NCBI GenBank assembly: GCA_004211885.1
Contig: SHBV01000011.1
Coordinates: forward strand, 1-64,000
From: Verrucomicrobiaceae bacterium
Lineage (GTDB): Bacteria > Verrucomicrobiota > Verrucomicrobiia > Verrucomicrobiales > DEV007
DNA length: 64,000 bases
Direction: 5' to 3'
In this document: positions 56,988 to 64,000 of the stretch, piece by piece
Numbering within the stretch: position 1 is the stretch's first letter
Layout of the letters: each line of letters opens with the position of its first letter
Made by a program: the position numbers and the translations under genes
The notes under the pieces: generated by a model
Seen by the model: the letters and a program-made list of their open reading frames with translations, nothing else
Told to the model about the DNA's origin: nothing
Database searches by the model: none

Positions 56988-57512
56988 TTAATGGGTAGCC
57001 AATGATTCAAGTAATTGATACCTCTTTGATTCATCCTTTATTTCATGAGCCCATGCAACTGCCGTCGAAAGGTGATCTGACTTCAATCCATTGACCATCC
57101 CCTCTATCGCTGAATCCCTAAGTGGTGAACTATTAAGTTCATTTATTATGTATGCCTCGGATGCGTCATAGCTTTTGTCCGCCCAATGCGTAAAAAGTCG
57201 CGTAGTATATTGAAAGCTAGATTTTAAAGGGAACCTAGAAATGACTTTTGCCATCTGTGAAGGATACAAATGCAGCCATTTATCGAAATCTCTATTTGAT
57301 TTAAATTTAACCATATACTGCTCAGGACTCATTTCAGGACAGTTCCGGAGTAAAAGCAGTAGTTCCTTTGGTGATTTAGCTTCATTTACTTCAATCTGAT
57401 TAAAGACAACCTTGGCTTTCTGTATCTCATTGGATGATTTACAGGAAGTTATGAACGGTATTAGCAAGAAAAAGCCAATACGCCCGAAACGGTGAGTGTG
57501 CAGATAAAACAA
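56988..57512 (-). CDS. Probable lipoprotein with helical repeats
   Basis: A 174-residue protein opening at TTG (57512) immediately after an in-frame stop; no ATG keeps the N terminus. A hydrophobic stretch, FGRIGFFLLIPFITSC, ends in a lipobox-like cysteine (Cys24), so it is probably a lipoprotein. The mature part is helical with repeats of the style AVAWAHEIKDESKRYQLLESLA. This resembles tetratrico/HEAT-like WA-x-x-I-x-D repeats common in Verrucomicrobiota. It lies 34 bases after the LamG gene on the same strand. No specific function. The start is uncertain, and loss of an upstream ATG by mutation is possible. Confidence 0.55.
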   Translation of the reverse strand: MFYLHTHRFGRIGFFLLIPFITSCKSSNEIQKAKVVFNQIEVNEAKSPKELLLLLRNCPEMSPEQYMVKFKSNRDFDKWLHLYPSQMAKVISRFPLKSSFQYTTRLFTHWADKSYDASEAYIINELNSSPLRDSAIEGMVNGLKSDHLSTAVAWAHEIKDESKRYQLLESLATH

Positions 57513-57546
57513 AAATTACTGCAGTTTGGAAAGATCGTTTAAAGTC

Positions 57547-58689
57547 TTACTCAACTTCCATTACCTTATAGAACCTCTTCTTATCGGTTATAGGAATACC
57601 TTCGTCTGTGAATGATGTACTTTCTCCTTCACTTTCGATTCCATCATCCAACTCTTCCCACTCATCATTTTGAAGATTAGTTGTTGAGTAAACTCCGTAG
57701 ACTCTTCCCCTTCGGGAATTCCATGTAACAGTCACAGCATTTGAAGTTTCACCCAAATCAAGCTGCACATCTTCTATGACAAGAGGTATTTTCTTTTCAG
57801 TGATGGCAGCTTCCCAGAGCGAACTAGCTTCCTCATCAGTGAGAACTCGATCCAACCATATTGCCACCTCATCCTGTGCGCCGGAATGAGTCGTTGAATG
57901 CGCAGGGTCAGCTTTCCTGCCTCCAATCTTAGCAAGGCCAGTATCTATACCCCATCCCGTTACATTTGGTTGCAGATTATCCGTACGATCCACTCCATTG
58001 ATCCATAACTTGAAGTTTTGGGCACGTTCACGGCCAGATGTTCCAAAGGTCGAAGCAACAACATGAAACCAACCGGAATCTGATTGTATTAGTCGTCGGT
58101 CAGGACCGCTGTTATCCTCCATGAATAGAGTTCTCTCTGCATTAAGGCCAGTCTGGCTAGGGTCCACTGCTAGGACTAACCCGTCATTTGCGACATTGAC
58201 CTGAAAGCTTTTTGACGAATCTGAAAGGTTATTGGTAAATAGACGATCTCCTCCCTGCGCTGGGCCAGCTTTAAAGAATAGGGCCACAGTGATTGAGCTT
58301 GAGCCATATAAGTTACCGTCACCAAGAATAATGTGACCGGAATTGTTACTGTAGTGAGCAAGATTGTCATCACCACCTAGCCCTGGCACAGGAATTCCCT
58401 CAAAATCATCTGCGCTAAAAACAGTCATTGGGCCAGGACCTCCGACTTCCGGACCACCTACGCCATAATCACCATTATAAGTGCCAGGCTTTGTGGCGTT
58501 ACCCATAGTATCCATTACTCCTCCTTCAGTATCAGTTTCGTTTAATTCATAGTAGAAGGTCGGTTTAAGTTTAATGACCGTGGCTTGGTAATTAGCCGCA
58601 TGACTATAGTTATTTTGACCGAAACCAAAAAAACTTATAGCGAGAACAAAAGAAAAAATATATTTAGGAGATTTCATGAAAGTTTTCAT
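57547..58689 (-). CDS. Secreted LamG (concanavalin-like) protein
   Basis: A 380-residue protein with a signal peptide (about 8-31, SHAAN at the cut site). The segment YQATVIKLKPTFYYELNETD is the usual opening of PVC LamG proteins. The LamG sandwich (about 105-290) includes SITVALFFKAG, a strand with FKLWINGVDR, and GAQDEVAIWLDRVLTDEEASSLW. A closing module (about 300-378) with VTVTWNSRRGRVYGVYSTTNL and KRFYKVMEVE resembles the fibronectin-like C terminus common in verrucomicrobial secreted proteins. LamG domains bind or clamp ligands, often glycans. The ATG at 58689 is preferred; a second ATG four codons in is equally possible. Confidence 0.8.
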   Translation of the reverse strand: MKTFMKSPKYIFSFVLAISFFGFGQNNYSHAANYQATVIKLKPTFYYELNETDTEGGVMDTMGNATKPGTYNGDYGVGGPEVGGPGPMTVFSADDFEGIPVPGLGGDDNLAHYSNNSGHIILGDGNLYGSSSITVALFFKAGPAQGGDRLFTNNLSDSSKSFQVNVANDGLVLAVDPSQTGLNAERTLFMEDNSGPDRRLIQSDSGWFHVVASTFGTSGRERAQNFKLWINGVDRTDNLQPNVTGWGIDTGLAKIGGRKADPAHSTTHSGAQDEVAIWLDRVLTDEEASSLWEAAITEKKIPLVIEDVQLDLGETSNAVTVTWNSRRGRVYGVYSTTNLQNDEWEELDDGIESEGESTSFTDEGIPITDKKRFYKVMEVE

Positions 58690-58778
58690 TTCTAATTAAT
58701 CAATTATTTGTATCAAGAAAAGAACATATCGAAAACAAAAAATGCAATATCATTAGCATAGTAACTTTTATTGGAACG

Positions 58779-60122
58779 TTAACCCTTGGAAATAGTTTCG
58801 ATCCAACCCTGAAGAAGACCCCAGTCATGACGTTTATATTTCCAGCTTATTGCCTTTTTTTGTTCGTCGACGATACGGGTAGGCAATAACCTTAATTTAT
58901 TTGCACTCATGCCACTAGCTTCAGGGACCCAATCATCTTGTTTATAGGTAAAGATACTATGTATGGTGCCGCCACCACAGGAATGACAATCTATGCAAGA
59001 TTTCATGACTGTACTGTTAGGCTTTAACTTTTCATTTTCGAAATAGTCAGAGCTGTAAATGAGTGATAACCCTTCCATAGAATTCTTTTGTACAGGCCTT
59101 AGACCTCCATTAATAGAAGCAAACAAATCTTTTCTGTTTAATGCAAATTTGTAGACAGTCTGCGATGAATTGTGATCTTTAATATTTTCGCCGACTTGAT
59201 TATATATGCGCATCTGAACTGTTTGAACTAGGGGGGAGACAAGAATGTCTCCGGACTTAGTTATCACAGACATTTTTCGAACCAAGGCTACTGACGTGCC
59301 TTTCGGGAATTGAGGCAATTCCGCAATATCTGTATCTCTAAAAACTTTTGCGCTAGTGGTCTGATTTAAAAGATTTAAATACTTAAATGTTTCGGACCTG
59401 CCTCCTGGTATTTTTAGAAAAACGAGAAACGGCGACCTTCCTCCATAGTATCTCATATGTACTGGGGCGCTCGGGCCTTGAAGGGCTCCTCTGACGCAAA
59501 CCCAGTCGCCCTTATCGGTTAATAGGCCTGAAGGCAGGAAAGGCTCTTCTGTACCTTTACCATTTAATATTTTGAGGTAAGGCTTTGAATTAACTGCCAT
59601 CGAATAATTATCAATTAAGGTCAAAGCTTCAGCTTCATTTAAAGCCAAAAGATCAATGGCTCTGGACAACCTAGATCTTAACGACTTACGGGATTTATTT
59701 AATTCTTTGGAATTCGACAATGAATTAGAAGTGCCTCCAAAGGGTAAGGCCTTATCATAATTTGCAGTCCAATCAAAAATTGACCATAAATCATGTTGAA
59801 GCACGGCTCGCTTCAATGGATCCGATATTAATAGATGGCCCTTACCAATAATGAATTCATCAAGTAAAGCGATAGCTTTCGAGTGTGTAGCTCCATTCAG
59901 TAGAAAATTAGTCGTCGAAGGCCACAAATAAGGGTCCACTAAGTCTCCACCGAACTCATTTCCCTTCTTATCCTCTCTGACGAAAAACAAAGAGTGTAGA
60001 CGGTTCCACAAGTGACTTTCATCAGAATGAAATATGGACCGATCAGGCTTTTCTGCGCCGTCCGCCCCTGAAGAGTTACCACAAAAGAAGCATAGTGTAA
60101 GAAATAAACATACAAGCTTCAT
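58779..60122 (-). CDS. Secreted protein with one C-terminal CxxCH heme-type motif
   Basis: A 447-residue secreted protein (signal peptide about 1-19, FLTLCFFCGNSSGA) that I cannot place in a named family. The first 330 residues are mixed helix and strand with LWNRLHSLFFVRED near the start and SVALVRKMSVITKSGDI later. Near residue 380 CIDCHSCGGGTIHSIF gives one possible covalent heme site. A W-rich C terminus follows. Adjacent DUF1501 and DUF1549/1553 genes upstream suggest a cytochrome-like partner of that module. Whether heme is attached is unknown, and a zinc or disulfide role for the cysteines is possible. Confidence 0.6.
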   Translation of the reverse strand: MKLVCLFLTLCFFCGNSSGADGAEKPDRSIFHSDESHLWNRLHSLFFVREDKKGNEFGGDLVDPYLWPSTTNFLLNGATHSKAIALLDEFIIGKGHLLISDPLKRAVLQHDLWSIFDWTANYDKALPFGGTSNSLSNSKELNKSRKSLRSRLSRAIDLLALNEAEALTLIDNYSMAVNSKPYLKILNGKGTEEPFLPSGLLTDKGDWVCVRGALQGPSAPVHMRYYGGRSPFLVFLKIPGGRSETFKYLNLLNQTTSAKVFRDTDIAELPQFPKGTSVALVRKMSVITKSGDILVSPLVQTVQMRIYNQVGENIKDHNSSQTVYKFALNRKDLFASINGGLRPVQKNSMEGLSLIYSSDYFENEKLKPNSTVMKSCIDCHSCGGGTIHSIFTYKQDDWVPEASGMSANKLRLLPTRIVDEQKKAISWKYKRHDWGLLQGWIETISKG

Positions 60123-60176
60123 AAGGAAACCATAACATCACCAAACAACAATGTAACTAAAATAAATGCCTGAAAA

Positions 60177-61664
60177 TCAGGAAAGAACTTCAGTCACAAC
60201 GTGGCCATGGACATTCGTTAACCGCCGCTCTAACCCATTATGATAAAACGTCAGTCTCTCATGATCGATTCCAAGTAAATGTAATATGGTGGCATTAAAA
60301 TCAAATACCGAAGTTCTATTGTGAGTTGCCTCAAATCCAAACTCATCACTTTTACCGTAGCTAAAACCTTCCCTGACTCCCGCGCCAGCCATGAAACATG
60401 TGAACGCTCCTGGGTTATGATCACGGCCAGTGCCGTTTCCCTGAAGGAAAGGCATTCTTCCAAATTCAGTGCACCAGACAATTAACGTATCATCGAGTAA
60501 GCCTCTCCTCTTCATGTCACTAATGAGAGCGGCCGTGGGCTGGTCCATGATTTCAGCCTGCATGGCGTGGGTCTTAAGGATGTCTGAATGTGAATCCCAA
60601 TTAGTAATACCATTGCCGCCTGATGGATCACTTCCATTAAAGAGCTGGACCACACGTACCCCTTTCTCAATGAGACGACGAGCAAGGATACAGTTTTTTG
60701 CATATTCCCTTTTTAACTCTGTGCCTTGATCTGTTCCGTATTCACGGTGAATGGATTTAGGCTCGTTATTGAGATCCATTATATCCGGGACCGAGGTCTG
60801 CATTCTTCCTGCAAGCTCATAACTAGCAATCCTTGCAGCCAAGTTTGCGTCATTAGGGTATTTGTTAAGATGGTTCTCATTTAAAACTTTAAGAAGATCA
60901 ATAGTTTGTTGATCCTGTTTATAAGTATAACTATCTGGTCGACTCAAATTTACGGGAGGATTCTTTGAATTAAAATTAGTACCCTGAAATGCGGCAGGGA
61001 GAAAACCGCTGCCAAAATTATTTTTACCAGACCTTGCAAGACCACGCGGATCATTAATGGCAACGAATGCGGGAAGTTCAGAATTTTCAGTACCGAGAGC
61101 ATAGGTGACCCATGCACCGAAAGAAGGAAAACCCTCCATTGTGAAGCCAGTATTAAAAAAGTTCTCTCCTTGTGGATGCGCTGCTGTTTCGGTGTGAAGT
61201 GAATGGAAAAAACAAAAATCATCAACTAACTCTGCTATGTTCGGCAACAGATCAGACACCATTTTACCGGTCTGCCCTCTCGGTTTAAAGTCCCAGAATG
61301 ATTTAGCAACATTACCGGGAGGGCCCTCAAAAGTTACCTTTGGTATGTAATCAGCTTTGGTTCCGTGCTGCTTTTCAAGAGCCGGTTTATAATCAAATGT
61401 ATCGACATGGCTAACTGCTCCAGGACAATAAATCATAAGAACCTTCTTAGCCTTGGATGAAAAATGCGAAGGACGAGCCAGATAAGGTTTTTTGGGATCA
61501 ATTTTAGGGACAATGGTAGTCTTTCCGCTGAAATTTAAATCCCCTTCTTTTGCAAGAATACTCGTGAGCCCCAGTCCACCCAAGGCGAACCCAGCACTAG
61601 ACATCATTGACCTACGATTTAGAAGCTGTCTACCGATAGGACTCAAGCCGCTAAAGTCATTCAT
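60177..61664 (-). CDS. DUF1501 family secreted protein (second copy)
   Basis: A 495-residue DUF1501 protein with a Tat-like signal (LNRRSMMSSAGFALGGLGL). Landmarks match the first copy: MIYCPGAVSHVDTFDYKP, FFHSLHTETAAHPQGENFFNTG, NWDSHSD, VWCTEFGRMPFLQGNG, GRDHNPGAFTCFMAGAGVREGFSYG and LHLLGIDHERLTFYHNGLERRLTNVHG. Its ATG overlaps the stop of the upstream DUF1549/1553 gene by four bases. The secreted heme-motif gene follows after 54 bases, giving a three-gene unit. Both copies keep the metal-type residues; sequence divergence suggests different substrates. The function is unknown. Confidence 0.9.
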   Translation of the reverse strand: MNDFSGLSPIGRQLLNRRSMMSSAGFALGGLGLTSILAKEGDLNFSGKTTIVPKIDPKKPYLARPSHFSSKAKKVLMIYCPGAVSHVDTFDYKPALEKQHGTKADYIPKVTFEGPPGNVAKSFWDFKPRGQTGKMVSDLLPNIAELVDDFCFFHSLHTETAAHPQGENFFNTGFTMEGFPSFGAWVTYALGTENSELPAFVAINDPRGLARSGKNNFGSGFLPAAFQGTNFNSKNPPVNLSRPDSYTYKQDQQTIDLLKVLNENHLNKYPNDANLAARIASYELAGRMQTSVPDIMDLNNEPKSIHREYGTDQGTELKREYAKNCILARRLIEKGVRVVQLFNGSDPSGGNGITNWDSHSDILKTHAMQAEIMDQPTAALISDMKRRGLLDDTLIVWCTEFGRMPFLQGNGTGRDHNPGAFTCFMAGAGVREGFSYGKSDEFGFEATHNRTSVFDFNATILHLLGIDHERLTFYHNGLERRLTNVHGHVVTEVLS

Positions 61665-64000
61665 GGGATAAAGACAAATTCATTTGAGTTAATGAGTGCA
61701 CGACAAACAAAGCCCAGGCCATCATCCTCAGCTAATTTTAATGATAGTTTGAGTTCGTCAGTTCGAGGAACTCGATGCAAAAGTAATTCAAAGCACATTA
61801 TAACTGCAGACTGCATATCATTTGTTTTCTCGATACATTTTTTAGCAATTATGGAAGTCTGCTCAGTAACGAATTTACTATTCAACAGGTTCAGGGCTTG
61901 TAGCGGAGTCGTTGATACAGGTCTTTTGCCTTTAACTTGTCCACAATCGGGGAAATCAAAGGCAGAAAATAAATTATCATCTACCCTCCTCATTCTTTCT
62001 TGATATATCATTCTGCGCCAGGTCTTATCACCATAATTATTTACTACCTCCCACTGTGCATAGGTTTTCTTTACATTGTGAATTCTGTAACTTCTCCCGC
62101 CGACTCGTGTTAATAGCTTACCTGAGGCCTTAAGAATACTGTCTCTTATAACCTCCGCATCGGCTCTCTTTGGATCATATCGCCACAACATTGAATTAGA
62201 TGAATCTTTAGAAACTGAATCTAAATTCGATACACTAGATCTTTTAAACGCTTCAGACATTACCATCAGTTTGATCATCCGCTTCATTGACCATGGCTTA
62301 CTTTTCAAGTTTTGAGGTGAAATGAATTCCGATGAAAGCCAATCCAATAACTTTGGATGAGACGGTTCACTTCCAGCCTTACCGAAATCACTCGAAGTGA
62401 GTACGATTCCTTTTCCGAAAACATTCTGCCAAATCCTGTTAACCATGACTCGTGCTAACAAAGGATTCTGCGGAGACGTTATCCATTCCGCAAAAACTTT
62501 TCTTCTGAGGGTTCCTTCAGAGTCATTGCTGAGCCCAAGAGAGGCATTAAAAATGTTCGGCGCAGCAGGATTAACTTCAGGCCCTAGCGATTCCGGATTT
62601 CCTCTCTCCATCACATGAGATGTCTTCGGTTTGATGAAACGACCTATGAAACTCGGTTTGGGTGACTTTTCAGAATGCTCAGCGATTAGAGAATTGAGCT
62701 TTTCCCGTACAACTCTACGCCTATCATTTTCTTTATCGAGTTGAGAAATCCTATGGGTATCAGAGACGGTCCTCCAGGCCCCATCAGCCTTAAGGATTTG
62801 TACGTTGTATGCACTGAACTGAAGCTTTAGTTTTGTTGTAAGATAATCAGTCTCATAATAGTACTCGCGGTTAGTACTCATACGGATACGGTTGATCATT
62901 TTAGGCTCTGCAAATGTTATGATCGCCCATGGCTTTTCTTTATTTCCTTTAGGTGACAATGCCCTCCAGACCATCGTTCCATACTCTCCATCATTGATTC
63001 TGCTAACACCTGACCTGGCGTTAGATGCCATGTCATCCGGGCCATTGACTTTTGAACCAGACGAGGCCAACGCATAATTTTCATCATTTCCATCTGGGCC
63101 GAATATTTCAAGCTCATCAATAGCAACGTACGGTGTTTTGAATTGTATCTTTACTGAACTGGTTTTTACGGGCTTAAAATGTGCATCTCGGTATCCGCCC
63201 CAGTCCTCTTCCCAAGGGCCCATCCTTTCAAGCTCAGCTCTCTGCACATCAATTAATTTAAGTAAAGCATTTGCATCGATCGCGACTGGATGTGCCTGAG
63301 AATATTCGGGCGAACGGCTCCCAAACTCAATGTCCTGAAAAATGCCAGTCATGGCATAGTAATCCTCAATGCTAAGTGGATCATACTTATGATCATGACA
63401 CCTAGCACAATTCATTGTTAACCCTAGCAGTGACGAGCTGACTGTTTGAATGACCTCGTCCATCCTATCAGCTCTGGCCTGTCTTATAGCTTCAGGAATC
63501 TGACCAACGGTCGCTGCAGGTACATGGGACCCGGACACAAGAAATCCAGTCGCATCACCTTTACCAAAAATATCTCCAGCCAATTGGTCTTTAACAAATT
63601 GATTGTATGGCAAATCCTCATTGAATGAACGGATAACGTAATCACGATAAATCCAAGACATTTTCCTATACAAATTTGATTCAGACCCATTCGTCTCGGC
63701 CCAGCGAATAACATCAAGCCAATGCTGAGCCCACCGCTCGCCAAAGTGTTCCGAGCCTAGTAACTCATCTACCAATTTTTCATATGAAGACTGTGGATCC
63801 TTTTTGTAATCTGAAAGAAATGAACTGACCCTATCAGGGCTCGGCGGCAAACCCGTAATTATAATTGAAACACGCTTTATTAATGAAATCGGGGCAGCTA
63901 TTGCGTTGGGTCTAAGTCCTTTTTCATTAAGTTTCCTTTCTAGAAATGAATCGATCGGTTTATTAAAATCAATTTGTAATTGTGACCGCTTAATAGGAAG
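61661..64000 (-). CDS. DUF1549/DUF1553 protein, 5' end outside window
   Basis: A partial gene open to the right edge. The visible part is at least 779 residues, and the reading frame continues past the TTG at 63850 (an internal leucine of TGLPPSPD) to 64000 with no stop, so no start is assigned. The sequence begins within DUF1549 (IDSFLERKLNEKGLRPNA, GERWAQHWLDVIRWAETNGS), has one CARCHDHKYDP motif, a sandwich-like segment (about 240-380 of the visible part), and DUF1553 (LARVMVNRIWQNVFGKGIV and RPVSTTPLQALNLLNSKF). The N-terminal cytochrome domain and signal peptide must lie upstream. It is the start of the module with the DUF1501 gene it overlaps. Confidence 0.9.
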   Translation of the reverse strand, partial: LPIKRSQLQIDFNKPIDSFLERKLNEKGLRPNAIAAPISLIKRVSIIITGLPPSPDRVSSFLSDYKKDPQSSYEKLVDELLGSEHFGERWAQHWLDVIRWAETNGSESNLYRKMSWIYRDYVIRSFNEDLPYNQFVKDQLAGDIFGKGDATGFLVSGSHVPAATVGQIPEAIRQARADRMDEVIQTVSSSLLGLTMNCARCHDHKYDPLSIEDYYAMTGIFQDIEFGSRSPEYSQAHPVAIDANALLKLIDVQRAELERMGPWEEDWGGYRDAHFKPVKTSSVKIQFKTPYVAIDELEIFGPDGNDENYALASSGSKVNGPDDMASNARSGVSRINDGEYGTMVWRALSPKGNKEKPWAIITFAEPKMINRIRMSTNREYYYETDYLTTKLKLQFSAYNVQILKADGAWRTVSDTHRISQLDKENDRRRVVREKLNSLIAEHSEKSPKPSFIGRFIKPKTSHVMERGNPESLGPEVNPAAPNIFNASLGLSNDSEGTLRRKVFAEWITSPQNPLLARVMVNRIWQNVFGKGIVLTSSDFGKAGSEPSHPKLLDWLSSEFISPQNLKSKPWSMKRMIKLMVMSEAFKRSSVSNLDSVSKDSSNSMLWRYDPKRADAEVIRDSILKASGKLLTRVGGRSYRIHNVKKTYAQWEVVNNYGDKTWRRMIYQERMRRVDDNLFSAFDFPDCGQVKGKRPVSTTPLQALNLLNSKFVTEQTSIIAKKCIEKTNDMQSAVIMCFELLLHRVPRTDELKLSLKLAEDDGLGFVCRALINSNEFVFIP

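Noticed and set aside
63485..63850. Start of the right-edge DUF1549 protein at 63850
   Set aside because: The codon is an internal TTG leucine in TGLPP and the family sequence continues in frame to the window end, so the true start is outside.

Overview
The window reads as chromosomal DNA of an AT-rich bacterium of the PVC superphylum, most likely a marine Verrucomicrobiota (or, less likely, a Planctomycetota member). The main reasons are the large secreted families largely confined to those phyla: DUF1549/DUF1553 cytochrome-type proteins, DUF1501, DUF1552 and DUF1592/1588/1585 proteins, CotH/lamin-tail/chitobiase-like giants, LamG-domain proteins, PQQ-type beta-propellers and a YHYH-type remnant. 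Most starts carry no obvious Shine-Dalgarno sequence. No tRNA, rRNA, CRISPR array or insertion sequence was seen, and no taxonomic search could be run.

Region 1 (62-11587, all minus strand) is a compact candidate biosynthesis/export locus. A PQQ-type propeller protein is followed by a HemN-like radical SAM enzyme, a UbiC-like chorismate lyase, and a flavoenzyme carrying all the flavin-dependent halogenase motifs. After a gap with a 21-bp palindrome come a 4-hydroxybenzoyl-CoA-type thioesterase, a five-helix membrane protein, a PaaK-like acyl-CoA/AMP ligase, a YbbA/YbbP-type ABC exporter pair and a secreted concanavalin-like protein. Together they suggest production, activation, possible halogenation and export of a hydroxybenzoate-type aromatic. 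The product is inferred, not shown.

Region 2 (11688-29868) is mostly housekeeping: a zinc-ribbon-like protein, a small membrane protein, an unusual family-4-like uracil-DNA glycosylase without its iron-sulfur cysteines, gyrBA (gyrA ends in nine DEA repeats), nadA, a MauE/DoxX-like protein, leuB, trpF overlapped by a degenerate receiver protein, uvrA, a sugar-phosphate aldolase/dehydrogenase fusion, glnS and a GNAT acetyltransferase. Convergent gene pairs are packed almost end to end.

Region 3 (29877-40064, minus strand) is a tight nine-gene run. It holds two large secreted PQQ-propeller proteins, a LolD/MacB-type ABC pair, a MoaD-like ubiquitin-fold protein ending in Gly-Gly, a HesA/MoeB-like E1 enzyme, and a molybdate/tungstate-type ModABC importer whose binding protein is a tandem duplication. 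Joining oxyanion import, a sulfur-carrier/E1 pair and periplasmic propeller proteins in one apparent operon is, with Region 1, the best candidate for an undescribed system.

Region 4 (40144-64000) is a secretome region: a 1496-residue CotH/lamin-tail protein, two groups of PVC-specific cytochrome-type and DUF1501/DUF1552 proteins, a zinc-type alcohol dehydrogenase, a decayed YHYH-type pseudogene, a membrane acyltransferase with ankyrin repeats inserted in a loop, a probable lipoprotein, a LamG protein and a one-heme-motif secreted protein. The last gene runs off the right edge of the window.
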